Shown piece after piece: positions 53,414-61,846 of a stretch of DNA of 64,000 nt. This DNA comes from Flagellimonas zhangzhouensis (GTDB lineage Bacteria; Bacteroidota; Bacteroidia; Flavobacteriales; Flavobacteriaceae), in contig NZ_FNKI01000002.1 in the NCBI RefSeq assembly GCF_900102925.1, positions 1,240,001 through 1,304,000 of the forward strand, read 5' to 3'. The notes below the pieces were generated by a model. The model had not been told where the DNA came from and made no database searches. It was given only the letters and a program-made list of their open reading frames with translations. Both the position numbers and the translations under genes were made by a program. Positions within the stretch are counted from its first letter, which is position 1. Each line of letters begins with the position of its first letter.

Positions 53414-54184
53414 ATGTTAGAGATTTTAAAAAATTTACCGAATCCATGGGCAGTACTATCTGACCCGATTTCCTTGATTATCTTGGGCATGTATGCCATT
53501 TTGATCCTTTGGGAAGAGCTTTTTCCAGCCAGAGAATTGCCAAAAGTCAAAAATTGGAGGCTTATTGGACTTTCCTCTTTTGCTGTATTCTTTTATTTAT
53601 CCACTTATTTTCCATTAATATGGGATGCTTATTTGGTGGATTATCAAATTTTTGACCTTACTTCTTTGGGGACCTTTTGGGGCGCCTTTGTTGCAGTAAT
53701 GATCTATGAATTTGGATTGTATGTTTGGCACTACGCCATGCACAAAAACGATACGCTTTGGAAAGTGTTCCACCAGATGCACCACAGTGCGGAGCGTATG
53801 GACAGTTATGGTGCCTTTTATTTTAGTCCAATGGATATGATTGGTTTTAGCCTTTTGGGAAGCCTTTGTTTGGTGGTGGTTGCTGGATTTACACCACAAG
53901 CAGCAACAGCATTTATTTTGTTCACTACTTTTTTGGCCATTTTTCAACATGCCAATATTAAAACGCCTGTTTGGTTGGGCTATATTGTGCAGCGTCCTGA
54001 AGCACATGCAGTGCACCATGCCAAAGGAATTCATGCCTACAACTATTCCGATATTTCACTTTATGACATCATTTTTGGTACGTTCAATAACCCAAAGAGT
54101 TATGTGGATGAAACAGGTTTTTATAATGGAGCATCCAAACGTATTTGGGATATGTTGACCTTTAAGGATATCAATAAAAAATAA
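53414..54184 (+). CDS. Sterol desaturase / fatty acid hydroxylase family protein (second copy)
   Basis: A 256-residue di-iron membrane oxygenase with the His boxes HYAMHKND, FHQMHHSAERMDS and AHAVHHAKGIHAYNYS, and about four to five membrane helices. It is shorter and diverged from the copy at 26745-27701, and the last box HAVHHAKGIHAYNY resembles alkylglycerol or C-5 desaturase types. Substrate unknown. The next gene starts 11 nt downstream. Confidence 0.88.
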   Translation: MLEILKNLPNPWAVLSDPISLIILGMYAILILWEELFPARELPKVKNWRLIGLSSFAVFFYLSTYFPLIWDAYLVDYQIFDLTSLGTFWGAFVAVMIYEFGLYVWHYAMHKNDTLWKVFHQMHHSAERMDSYGAFYFSPMDMIGFSLLGSLCLVVVAGFTPQAATAFILFTTFLAIFQHANIKTPVWLGYIVQRPEAHAVHHAKGIHAYNYSDISLYDIIFGTFNNPKSYVDETGFYNGASKRIWDMLTFKDINKK

Positions 54185-54195
54185 AATTTCTTGGT

Positions 54196-54645
54196 ATGCC
54201 CTGCACACGACCTAATTTGGAAACGCATCGACCCAACCACCATTTGGAGGTATCGAACGAACAATTCATAAACGACATGGAAAAAGGAGGTTTTCCCCCA
54301 AACCTCTTTACCCATGAGGCCCATATTCGATTGGCTTGGCTTTATTTGAATCAATTTGATGAGAAAGTGGCCATTGAAAAGACCTGCCATACCATTCAAA
54401 ACTTTAATCAATTACATGGAGACGGGACAAAGTTCCATTTGACGCTAACCGTTGCTTCGGTAAAAGTGGTTCAACATTTTAAGAAGAAGTCTAAAGCAAC
54501 AACTTTTATCGAGTTCATTAATGAAAATCCACGTTTAATTCAAGCATTTCAATCTTTGGTGTTAAAACATTATGGTAGCAACCCGCTAACCATTGAAAAT
54601 GCAAAAACGGAATATGTTGCTCCTGGCTTACTCCCATTCGATTAA
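54196..54645 (+). CDS. Conserved protein of unknown function
   Basis: A 149-residue soluble protein. The core FTHEAHIRLAWLYLNQF with its HxxxHIRxA pattern, followed by helical segments to the C-terminus (VKHYGSNPLTIENAKTEYVAPGLLPF), resembles a family seen in several phyla in which a Thr-His-Glu-Ala-His motif is conserved; I cannot name it. Start at ATG 54196, 11 nt after the desaturase gene; a later ATG (residue 28, MEKGGFPPN) is also possible. Confidence 0.75.
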   Translation: MPCTRPNLETHRPNHHLEVSNEQFINDMEKGGFPPNLFTHEAHIRLAWLYLNQFDEKVAIEKTCHTIQNFNQLHGDGTKFHLTLTVASVKVVQHFKKKSKATTFIEFINENPRLIQAFQSLVLKHYGSNPLTIENAKTEYVAPGLLPFD

Positions 54646-54680
54646 AAATCAGACTGATGAGATTTTTGTTACTTTACAAC

Positions 54681-55688
54681 ATGCAAAGTGGCAAAATCAG
54701 CATTATAATTCCATTTAAAAACACCGCCCATTTTCTACCCGAATGTTTGGATTCCATCTTAAACCAATCCTATAAAAACTGGGAGGTTTTAGCAGTCAAC
54801 GACCACTCCAAAGACCAAAGTTTTAATCTCGTTTCGGCCTATGCTGAAAAAGATGAACGTTTCAAGGTATTTCAAATTAAGGGAAACGGCATAATCCCAG
54901 CCTTACAAACAGGCTATGCCCAAAGTACTGGTGAATTTGTAACCAGAATGGATTCTGATGACATTATGAAACCTAATCGATTGCAGGTCATGGTGGATTC
55001 GTTATTAAAAAATGGTGAGGGTCATGTTGCTGTCGGGCAAGTCAAATACTTTTCAAAGCGTGGAATCAGTAATGGCTATGAACGCTACGAAGCATGGTTG
55101 AACCAATTAACTTCACAAGGAACCAATTTCTCGGAAATTTTTAAGGAATGTGTGATTCCTTCCCCTTGCTGGATGACCTATCGACAAGATTTTGAGGCTT
55201 GTGGAGGATTTGAACACCATAGTTATCCCGAAGATTACGACCTTACCTTTCGGTTTTATGAAGCAGGATTAAAAATTATTCCTTGTGACCAAATACTCCA
55301 TTTATGGCGCGATTACAACACAAGAACTTCCCGCACGCACGAACACTACGCCCAAAATTATTTTTTGGATATTAAACTGTACTATTTCCTAAAACTGGAA
55401 TTTGATAAAAACCGTCCGCTGGTGGTTTGGGGCGCTGGGTTTAAAGGAAAGAAAATCGCCTTAGGACTTAAAAAGCAAAAAATCGACTTTGTTTGGCTGT
55501 GCAATAACCCTAAAAAGATTGGCAAGAAAATTTACGGTAAGCGAATGGTTCATTTTAATGAATTGAAAAATCTTGAAAACCCTCAAAGTATAATTACCGT
55601 TGCGAATGAAGATTCTCAGCGCGAAATTGTGGGATGTTTTAATGAACTAGGGCAAAAACCTATGATTGATTATTTCTTTTTCTGTTGA
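54681..55688 (+). CDS. Family 2 glycosyltransferase
   Basis: A 335-residue GT-A glycosyltransferase. The N-terminal half reads KISIIIPFKNTAHFLPECLDSIL, then the DxD-like TRMDSDDIMKPNR, and CWMTYRQDFEACGGFEHHSYPEDYDLTFRFYEAG with the catalytic ED pair. The C-terminal part (about 250-335) is a Rossmann-like domain beginning VVWGAGFKGKKIALGLKK, unusual for GT2 and reminiscent of nucleotide-binding extensions. The ATG at 54681 (MQSGKISI) was preferred over an upstream ATG. The stop codon lies in the first copy of a GTTGATT tandem repeat. Confidence 0.85.
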   Translation: MQSGKISIIIPFKNTAHFLPECLDSILNQSYKNWEVLAVNDHSKDQSFNLVSAYAEKDERFKVFQIKGNGIIPALQTGYAQSTGEFVTRMDSDDIMKPNRLQVMVDSLLKNGEGHVAVGQVKYFSKRGISNGYERYEAWLNQLTSQGTNFSEIFKECVIPSPCWMTYRQDFEACGGFEHHSYPEDYDLTFRFYEAGLKIIPCDQILHLWRDYNTRTSRTHEHYAQNYFLDIKLYYFLKLEFDKNRPLVVWGAGFKGKKIALGLKKQKIDFVWLCNNPKKIGKKIYGKRMVHFNELKNLENPQSIITVANEDSQREIVGCFNELGQKPMIDYFFFC

Positions 55689-55704
55689 TTGTTGATTGTT
55701 GATT
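55684..55704. repeat. Tandem GTTGATT repeat, first array
   Basis: Three exact copies of GTTGATT (55684-55690, 55691-55697, 55698-55704) begin within the stop codon of the glycosyltransferase gene. An identical three-copy array lies 353 bp away at 56037-56057. Confidence 0.7.
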
Positions 55705-55761
55705 CGTTTTTCGTTAATAGTTATTGGTTGATGGTTTGTCGTTTTTCCCTGACCAAGCTTT

Positions 55762-55887
55762 TGTCATTCCGACAGAGCGTAGCGACGAGGAATCTCTTTT
55801 TGACTCTTAGATTTTTGGATTGTTGGATTTCAGAAATCTAATATCTTATATCTGAGGTTTAGATTCTTCGCGTTGCTCAGTATGACA
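55762..55887. repeat. Inverted pair of intergenic repeats
   Basis: TGTCATTCC...GAGGAATCT (55762-55794) and AGATTCTTCGCGTTGCTCAG...GACA (55861-55887) are imperfect inverted copies of one sequence separated by 66 bp. Together they can fold into a long imperfect hairpin in RNA or DNA. Confidence 0.6.
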
Positions 55888-55950
55888 TACATTCACTTTT
55901 TTCTATACATCAAGTGATTATTGCAGATTAGTCATTGTTTATTGAGTAAT

Positions 55951-55991
55951 AAGATTTCTCGAATGCTCCCTCGACTCCGCTCGGGATGACA
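55951..55991. repeat. Third copy of the AGATTC...GATGACA repeat
   Basis: AAGATTTCTCGAATGCTCCC followed by TCGACTCCGCTCGGGATGAC and A is another degenerate member of the family, same orientation as the 55861 copy. Confidence 0.55.
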
Positions 55992-56036
55992 TCTCGAAAT
56001 GACAATAATTTACTTTACTATTCTACTTTACCCATT

Positions 56037-56057
56037 GTTGATTGTTGATTGTTGATT
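56037..56057. repeat. Tandem GTTGATT repeat, second array
   Basis: Three exact copies of GTTGATT at 56037-56043, 56044-56050 and 56051-56057, in the same orientation as the array at 55684-55704. Confidence 0.7.
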
Positions 56058-56083
56058 GCTTATTGTTTATTGAACATTGATTA

Positions 56084-56115
56084 TTGCAATCCGAATATTT
56101 TAATGCCTATCTTTG
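56084..56115 (+). promoter_or_regulatory. Putative promoter of BatA-like gene
   Basis: TTG at 56084-56086 and TATCTTTG (TAnnTTTG) at 56108-56115 with a 21-nt spacer, in the usual Bacteroidota range. It lies 17 nt upstream of the ATG at 56133 and shows that two earlier in-frame ATGs cannot be used. Confidence 0.6.
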
Positions 56116-56132
56116 ATCAAGCAATAATGGGA

Positions 56133-58055
56133 ATGCAGTTTAAACATCCAGAAATTCTTTGGGCACTTTTTCTTCTTATCATTCCTATTCTCATTCATTT
56201 ATTTCAACTAAGGCGATTTAAAAAAACACCTTTTACCAATGTGGCCATGCTACAAAAGGTGGTTTCCGAATCACGTAAAAGCAATAGCCTGAAAAAATGG
56301 TTGCTCCTATTCACCCGCCTACTGTTATTGGTTGCCCTAATATTAGCCTTTGCCCAACCTTTTTCATCTTCCGTAACAGCTTTGCAAGAAAAGGAAACCG
56401 TTATTTATTTGGATGATTCGTTCAGTATGCAAGCTAAAAACAATGGATTTTCATTGCTCGAACGTGCGGTTCAAGACCTGATTAAAAACAGTGAGCAAGA
56501 ACAAGTTTTCAGTTTATTCACCAACGAAAAAACCTTTGCCAACGTCACGATAAAGGACATTCAAAATTCGCTTTTGGCACTCCCTTTTTCACCCAAACAA
56601 TTAAACCTGAATGAGATTGGATTAAAGGCAAACACCCTGTTTTCAAAATCGTCAGCCACTATAAAAAACTTGATTGTCATCTCCGATTTCCAACAACGAA
56701 TATTGGATTCAAATTCGGAATTGGATTCTACACTGAATGTCCATTTGGTGCCCATGCAGCCCCAAGACATTGGAAATGTTTCCATCGACTCCATATATTT
56801 TGAGGATAATTCTAGTGAGCAAGCATCACTCAAAGTTTTGCTTTCAGGGGGTAATGAAGAGGATAATTTACCCATCTCATTATATAATAATGAGGTGTTG
56901 ATTGCTAAATCCGCCGCAAAATTCTCTTCATATGGAAATGCGGAAGTCTTGTTCACCGTACCCAACAATCAGGAGCTGAATGGGAGATTATTCATTTCGG
57001 AAAGTGGGTTGAGCTTCGACAATACGTTCTATTTCAACATTAATACTCCAGAAAAAGTAAAGGTTGTCGCTATTTCCAATTCAGATGGGGATTATTTGAA
57101 TCGACTTTTTCAAGGTGAGGAATTTGAATTTCAAAAGTTCACCTTGAACCAATTCAATTATAGTGAACTGGATGAGCAAAACGTGGTGGTTTTAAATGAT
57201 TTGACCTCCATTCCAACAAGTTTGCAAAATGTGTTGAACAGTTTTAAAAACAATGGTGGCACCGTAATTATTGTTCCTGCAGCGGATAGTGATATCAATA
57301 ATTACAATGTATTGTTGTCATCTTTGGGTGGAACCAGATTTACCGAAAAAATAGTTCAACCCTCCAACATCACACAAATTGCTTTTGATCATCCATTATA
57401 TACTAATGTGTTTGAAAGGGAGGTGACCAATTTTCAATATCCAACAATACAATCACATTTTAGACTTCAAAGCAGATTGCCCAATATTTTGTCTTTGCAG
57501 GGTGGAGAACCCTTTTTGGTAGGATTGGATGGTGTTTATGTGTTTTCAACCTCCTTAGATCTCGAAAATTCCAACTTTATAAATTCCCCATTGATTGTGC
57601 CCACTTTTTATAATATGTCACAGTCTGGATCAAAAAGTCCTCAATTATATCAAACTTTGGGTGAACCAAGTTCTATAGATATTACAACTGAGACTAGCGG
57701 CGATGACATTTTAAAAGTTGCCAAAGAGGGTTATGAATTTATTCCGTTGCAGCAGAATTTTCCGAATCGGGTTAGACTGTCGTTCGACCAACTTCCTACC
57801 GAAGATGGTATTTACTCAGTGATGCAAAACGAGCAAGTCTTAAAAAAAATAAGTTTCAATTACCTCAGATGGGAAAGTGAACTCAAATACTTATCCATTA
57901 ACGAGTTGCCCAAAACCAGTACCCAAGATTCGGTTGCAAAGCTTTTCGATTATTTGAAAGCTGACAGCAACATAACCGCTTATTGGAAATGGTTTGTTAT
58001 TTTAGCGTTGCTTCTGGCGCTTGTAGAGGTTATCATTCAAAAATTTGTCACATGA
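56133..58055 (+). CDS. BatA-domain membrane protein
   Basis: A 640-residue protein with the aerotolerance-regulator N-terminal (BatA) domain: MQFKHPEILWALFLLIIPILIHLFQLRRF (first helix and basic turn), then a second helix at about 55-75 (WLLLFTRLLLLVALILAF). A VWA-like segment carries VIYLDDSFSM (a degenerate DxSxS). A large periplasmic region follows, and a C-terminal helix lies at about 617-635 (WFVILALLLALVEVI). It resembles the protein at 5525-7558 in plan but not in detail. It heads an operon with the dihydroorotase-like gene, which overlaps it by ATGA. Confidence 0.85.
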   Translation: MQFKHPEILWALFLLIIPILIHLFQLRRFKKTPFTNVAMLQKVVSESRKSNSLKKWLLLFTRLLLLVALILAFAQPFSSSVTALQEKETVIYLDDSFSMQAKNNGFSLLERAVQDLIKNSEQEQVFSLFTNEKTFANVTIKDIQNSLLALPFSPKQLNLNEIGLKANTLFSKSSATIKNLIVISDFQQRILDSNSELDSTLNVHLVPMQPQDIGNVSIDSIYFEDNSSEQASLKVLLSGGNEEDNLPISLYNNEVLIAKSAAKFSSYGNAEVLFTVPNNQELNGRLFISESGLSFDNTFYFNINTPEKVKVVAISNSDGDYLNRLFQGEEFEFQKFTLNQFNYSELDEQNVVVLNDLTSIPTSLQNVLNSFKNNGGTVIIVPAADSDINNYNVLLSSLGGTRFTEKIVQPSNITQIAFDHPLYTNVFEREVTNFQYPTIQSHFRLQSRLPNILSLQGGEPFLVGLDGVYVFSTSLDLENSNFINSPLIVPTFYNMSQSGSKSPQLYQTLGEPSSIDITTETSGDDILKVAKEGYEFIPLQQNFPNRVRLSFDQLPTEDGIYSVMQNEQVLKKISFNYLRWESELKYLSINELPKTSTQDSVAKLFDYLKADSNITAYWKWFVILALLLALVEVIIQKFVT

Positions 58056-59305
58056 ACATTCTGCTGAAATCGGCAAAAATTGTATGCCCAGAAAACAAGG
58101 AGCTCCACCTCAAAACACGGGATATCCTTATTAAAAAAGGAATCATTGAAAAAATTGGAGCAAAAATCGAATCCCCAGCGAATACCAAGCTGCTCGATTT
58201 GGAAAATCTTCATGTTTCTCTCGGATGGTTTGATAGCGGTGTAAGTTTTGGAGAACCTGGTTTTGAAGAACGTGAAACCATCGCCAACGGATTGTATGTT
58301 GCTGGAAAAAGTGGTTTTACCGATATCGTACTCAATCCGAATACACAGCCTGTGCCCGATACCAGTTCCAATGTGGTTTTCCTAAAGGAAAGAGGGTTGG
58401 GTAAACCCACCAACATCCATCCACTTGGAACACTTACCAAAAATGCTGAAGGGGTTGACTTGGCCGAGCTTTTTGATATGAAAAATGCAGGCGCAGTGGC
58501 CTATTACGATTTTAAAAGACAAATCAGCAATGCCAATTTGCTTAAAATAGCATTACTATATGCCCAAAACTTTGGGGGATTGGTCTATTCCTTTCCTCAA
58601 GATGGAAGCATAAAAGGGCATGGTGTGGCACACGAGGGTGAAGTTTCCACCATTTTAGGGTTGAAAGGGATCCCAGCTTTGGCCGAAGAACTTCAGATTG
58701 CCCGTGATTTGTTCATTTTAGAATACACAGGTGGTAAGTTGCATATTCCCACCATTTCTACAGCAGGTTCAGTAAAATTGATTGCCAATGCCAAGAAGAA
58801 AGGATTGGATGTAAGTTGTAGCGTAGCTATTCACAATTTGTTCTTTACGGACGAAACCCTAAAAGGTTTTGATACGCATTTTAAAGTATCCCCACCACTG
58901 AGAACAAAATCGGATACCAAAGCATTGATCAAAGGATTAAAAGATGGTTCCATTGATTTTGTGACCACGGATCATATTCCCATGGATGTGGAACACAAAC
59001 GCGTGGAGTTTGACAATGCCAAAAACGGAAGTTTGGGTCTGGAATCAGCATTCGGTAGCTTAAATACATTATTCGAATTGGACGAGACCATATCCTTTTT
59101 AACCCAAGGCCGAGCAAGATTTGGTGTTGCATGTCCAAAATTGGAAGAAGGTGCTGAAGCCAACCTAACACTTTTCAATCCAGAAGGGACTTATACTTTC
59201 GAGGATAAGGACATTCTTTCCACCTCCAAAAACAGCATGTATTTAGGTGCTGAATTAAAAGGAAAGGTCTACGGAATTATCAATAACGATCAAATAGTAC
59301 TGTAA
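58052..59305 (+). CDS. Dihydroorotase-like amidohydrolase, first metal motif altered
   Basis: A 417-residue member of the dihydroorotase/hydantoinase amidohydrolase family. The position of the usual DxHxH metal motif reads LGWFDSGVSFGEPGFEE, so the two N-terminal His ligands are replaced by Ser-like residues and the carboxylated Lys is not evident, while later elements VAIHNLFFTDETL and VTTDHIPMD remain. It is therefore probably a non-catalytic homologue, as with the PyrC-like partner of ATCase in some bacteria. The start ATG overlaps the BatA stop (ATGA). Confidence 0.85.
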   Translation: MNILLKSAKIVCPENKELHLKTRDILIKKGIIEKIGAKIESPANTKLLDLENLHVSLGWFDSGVSFGEPGFEERETIANGLYVAGKSGFTDIVLNPNTQPVPDTSSNVVFLKERGLGKPTNIHPLGTLTKNAEGVDLAELFDMKNAGAVAYYDFKRQISNANLLKIALLYAQNFGGLVYSFPQDGSIKGHGVAHEGEVSTILGLKGIPALAEELQIARDLFILEYTGGKLHIPTISTAGSVKLIANAKKKGLDVSCSVAIHNLFFTDETLKGFDTHFKVSPPLRTKSDTKALIKGLKDGSIDFVTTDHIPMDVEHKRVEFDNAKNGSLGLESAFGSLNTLFELDETISFLTQGRARFGVACPKLEEGAEANLTLFNPEGTYTFEDKDILSTSKNSMYLGAELKGKVYGIINNDQIVL

Positions 59306-59628
59306 TGAGTGAAGTTCAGGAAGGTAAATCCGCAGCCATTGTGGCATATATCACCATTATTGGTTGTTTGATTGCCATTACGATGAATATGGAGCCCAAA
59401 AATGCTTTTGCCAGATTCCATATTCGACAAGCATTCGGAATACACGTACTATTTCATGCTTTGGCCATTTTGCTTACGTATTCCGGAATGGTCTATTTGT
59501 CCATTCCCATTTATATTTTTTATTTGGTGATTTGGGTTTTCGGCTTTCTTCAGGCCTTGAACGAAAAAACCAAACCACTGCCTTTTTTAGGTGTCTATTT
59601 TCAAAAATGGTTCACATTCATTTCATAA
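59305..59628 (+). CDS. DUF4870-like small membrane protein
   Basis: A 107-residue protein with about three membrane helices (about 10-28, 43-61 and 64-84) and the motif NAFARFHIRQAFGIHVLFH that resembles DUF4870-type proteins (FHxRQA). It overlaps the dihydroorotase-like stop by one base (TAATG), so it is translationally coupled. Function unknown. Confidence 0.8.
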   Translation: MSEVQEGKSAAIVAYITIIGCLIAITMNMEPKNAFARFHIRQAFGIHVLFHALAILLTYSGMVYLSIPIYIFYLVIWVFGFLQALNEKTKPLPFLGVYFQKWFTFIS

Positions 59629-59637
59629 AACATTACA

Positions 59638-60300
59638 ATGTCCCCCACTCCACTTTCTTTAGAATACCTTTTACGTCCATCAACTTCCAATCTCGAAAAA
59701 AAGCCAGCCCTTTTCATGTTTCATGGGTATGGAAGTAATGAAGAGGATTTGTTTTCTTTCGCTCCTGAACTACCAGAGGAATTGATGGTATTTTCGGTAA
59801 AAGCCCCCTATAATTTGGAGCCTTTTGGCCATGCCTGGTATGCCATTAATTTTGATGCCGAACAAGGCAAATGGAGTGATGATGAGCAGGCTAAGGAGTC
59901 TAGGGATAAAATTGCGCAATTTATTGATGAGGCCATAGCAGCTTACAATTTGGATGCTACGAACATTACACTTTTAGGGTTTAGCCAAGGGACTATTCTT
60001 AGTTATGCAGTTGCCCTATCCTATCCAGAAAAAGTAAAGAATGTGATTGCTTTAAGCGGATACATCAACCAGAAAATACTAGTTGAAAATTACCAAACAA
60101 AAGACCATAGCCAACTAAATTTCTATTGTTCTCATGGGCAAGTAGACCAAATAATTCCTTTGGAATGGGCGCAAAAAGCTCCAGAATTCTTAAATGAAAT
60201 GGGCATCAACAATACTTTTGAAGAATTCCCTGTTGGGCATGGTGTTTCCCCGCAAAATTTCTACTCTTTTAAAAAGTGGTTGGAAATTAGGTTGCAGTAA
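59638..60300 (+). CDS. Phospholipase/carboxylesterase-type hydrolase
   Basis: A 220-residue alpha/beta-hydrolase of the carboxylesterase 2 (YpfH/EstB-like) family. The nucleophile is in LLGFSQGTILSYA, the acid in HGQVDQIIPLEWA and the His in FPVGHGVSPQNF. No signal peptide is seen, so it is probably cytoplasmic and acts on short-chain esters. It lies 9 nt after the DUF4870-like gene and may end the operon. Confidence 0.9.
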   Translation: MSPTPLSLEYLLRPSTSNLEKKPALFMFHGYGSNEEDLFSFAPELPEELMVFSVKAPYNLEPFGHAWYAINFDAEQGKWSDDEQAKESRDKIAQFIDEAIAAYNLDATNITLLGFSQGTILSYAVALSYPEKVKNVIALSGYINQKILVENYQTKDHSQLNFYCSHGQVDQIIPLEWAQKAPEFLNEMGINNTFEEFPVGHGVSPQNFYSFKKWLEIRLQ

Positions 60301-60331
60301 TAAGTAATTAGGAGTTGGTAATTTTAAAGTA

Positions 60332-60450
60332 AGATTCTTCACTCCGTTCAGAATGACAAACTCCAATCAATATGTCATTTGGGTAATTCGTGCAATTCGA
60401 AAAATTCGCGTCAAACTCTTATGAGATCCTGAAACAAGTTCAGCATGACG
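60332..60450. repeat. Two degenerate intergenic repeats
   Basis: AGATTCTTCACTCCGTTCAG followed by AATGACA (60332-60358) belongs to the family at 55.8-56 kb. GAGATCCTGAAACAAGTTCA followed by GCATGACG (60423-60450) is a second type, whose CTGAA/TTCAG arms form a short hairpin. The 193-nt spacer between the esterase and the next gene contains no supported gene. Confidence 0.55.
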
Positions 60451-60493
60451 TTAAATTGTTTATTGGAAATTGCTAATTGTTAATTGTTCACTG

Positions 60494-60991
60494 TTAATTG
60501 CTCCGTGCGTACAATAAATGATCCAACATGGTGAAGTCAACGCTTAGATCATCTTTTAGTTCGTATTCCAAAAGCAGTTCACCCCAATATTTTCCATCTG
60601 AAAAATCGGTCAAGATCCATTTGTGGTTGAGCACCTTAATTTTATTGATTTTAAAATCACTTTCCATTCCCTCATACGGAATCAGAGGGTTGTCTCCAGT
60701 TTTCTCATTGGTTTCCAGTAATTTATCTTCAATATAACGTGTAGGGTTTTCCAAATTCAAATGGTCGTAGTATACTAAGGCATCATCATTGTTTTCCAAA
60801 GAAAAGTATTGCATGTCCAACACCTTTAGGTGCATGGTTTTTAGGGAATCTTCCAATTTTTCCAGTCGTACGTCCCGCTGTTGTACATCTTCCGTCAATG
60901 CTTTTTGTATATTATTGGCCGTCACAAATTGAAAAAGCACCAACAAAAAGGTGAAAACAAACAAGTATAAAAATATTCTACTCTTCAACAT
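60494..60991 (-). CDS. Membrane-anchored protein of unknown function
   Basis: A 165-residue protein with one N-terminal membrane helix (about 7-25, FLYLFVFTFLLVLFQFVTA) and a coiled-coil-like segment (about 33-55, ALTEDVQQRDVRLEKLEDSL), then a periplasmic domain with the string MESDFKINKIKVLNHKWILTDFSDGKYWGELLLEY. It starts 1 nt after the MBL hydrolase stop and is probably cotranscribed. I recognise no named family. Confidence 0.8.
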   Translation of the reverse strand: MLKSRIFLYLFVFTFLLVLFQFVTANNIQKALTEDVQQRDVRLEKLEDSLKTMHLKVLDMQYFSLENNDDALVYYDHLNLENPTRYIEDKLLETNEKTGDNPLIPYEGMESDFKINKIKVLNHKWILTDFSDGKYWGELLLEYELKDDLSVDFTMLDHLLYARSN

Positions 60992-60992
60992 C

Positions 60993-61769
60993 TTAAATTT
61001 TTATTTGTAGGTTATCATAGGCCAAATGTACATTTTCGGGCAGATTTTTTTCCACTTCTTCATGAAAACCCAACAAATGGCTAATATGTGTAAAATAGGT
61101 TTGCTCCGCTCCCACTTCTTGGGCGAATTCCAAGGCCTCTTCTAAATTAAAATGGGAATGGTGCGGCTCAATTCGAAGTGCATTGACCACCAAAACTTTG
61201 GCGCCTTTCATTTTTTTGATTTCATCCTCATGTACTTTTTTCACATCCGTTAGGTATATAAATTCCCCAAAACGATAGCCCAAAACAGGAAGGCGGTTGT
61301 GATAACATTCAATGGGAACCACCTTCAAATCGCCCAAAGGGATATTTTTATCCTTTTCCACTTCGAACACTTGAACTGCTGGGGCTCCAGGGTAACGGTT
61401 TTCGTTGGCAAAAATATAATCAAAACGTCGTTTTAAGGATTCAACCACCCTTGCATGCGCATAAATGGGAATGTCTCCTTGTCGAAAGAAAAAAGGGCGG
61501 ATATCATCAATTCCAGCCGTGTGATCCGCATGCTCGTGGGTAAACAAAATTCCATCCAAATGATCAATGGGGTTGGTCAGCATTTGTTGCCTAAAATCAG
61601 GGCCACAATCAATCACATAATTATAATCTTTCCATGAAATCAATACGGAAACTCGTAATCTTTTGTCCTTGGGGTCAGTGCTTAAGCAAACGGGATGATT
61701 GCTTCCAATAATGGGAATTCCCTGCGAAGTACCCGTGCCCAGAAAAGTAATGGTCATTTGATCATCCAT
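60993..61769 (-). CDS. MBL-fold metal-dependent hydrolase (PhnP-like)
   Basis: A roughly 258-residue metallo-beta-lactamase-fold phosphodiesterase-like protein. The start motif TITFLGTGTSQGIPIIG resembles PhnP and tRNase Z. The metal motif is FTHEHADHTAGIDD (HxHxDH), with later ligands in CYHNRLPVLGYRF and the C-terminal THISHLLGFHEE. The ATG at 61769 (MDDQMTITF) was chosen because the -7 element TAATTTTG ends six bases upstream and overlaps the alternative TTG. No phosphonate genes are near, so a cyclic-phosphate or general phosphodiester role is an inference. Confidence 0.9.
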   Translation of the reverse strand: MDDQMTITFLGTGTSQGIPIIGSNHPVCLSTDPKDKRLRVSVLISWKDYNYVIDCGPDFRQQMLTNPIDHLDGILFTHEHADHTAGIDDIRPFFFRQGDIPIYAHARVVESLKRRFDYIFANENRYPGAPAVQVFEVEKDKNIPLGDLKVVPIECYHNRLPVLGYRFGEFIYLTDVKKVHEDEIKKMKGAKVLVVNALRIEPHHSHFNLEEALEFAQEVGAEQTYFTHISHLLGFHEEVEKNLPENVHLAYDNLQIKI

Positions 61770-61775
61770 TATTTC

Positions 61776-61783
61776 CAAAATTA
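61776..61783 (-). promoter_or_regulatory. Putative MBL hydrolase -7 element
   Basis: The minus strand reads TAATTTTG (TAnnTTTG), six bases before the ATG at 61769, predicting a leaderless mRNA. Confidence 0.55.
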
Positions 61784-61817
61784 TAACTTATTTATTTAAT
61801 AGATTGCGTTAAGAGTG

Positions 61818-61825
61818 TAACTTTG
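61818..61825 (+). promoter_or_regulatory. Putative -7 element of conserved 483-residue protein gene
   Basis: TAACTTTG (TAnnTTTG) overlaps a TTG codon that would extend the frame, so the true start is the ATG at 61847, 21 nt downstream. Confidence 0.55.
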
Positions 61826-61846
61826 CCCTACGATAAACTTTCGGAT

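Larger units (their letters stand above)
55689..56132. other. Repeat-rich non-coding spacer
   Basis: About 440 bp without a supported gene. It holds two GTTGATT arrays, an inverted pair of AGATTC...GAATGACA-type repeats (55762-55794 and 55861-55887), a third copy (55951-55991) and the promoter of the BatA-like gene at the right end. Low-complexity ATTCGTTTTTCGTT runs (55702-55715) recur at 63418-63431. Confidence 0.65.

Noticed and set aside
55684-56057. GTTGATT arrays as a CRISPR array
   Set aside because: Units are 7 bp with no spacers and only three copies; there are no cas genes.
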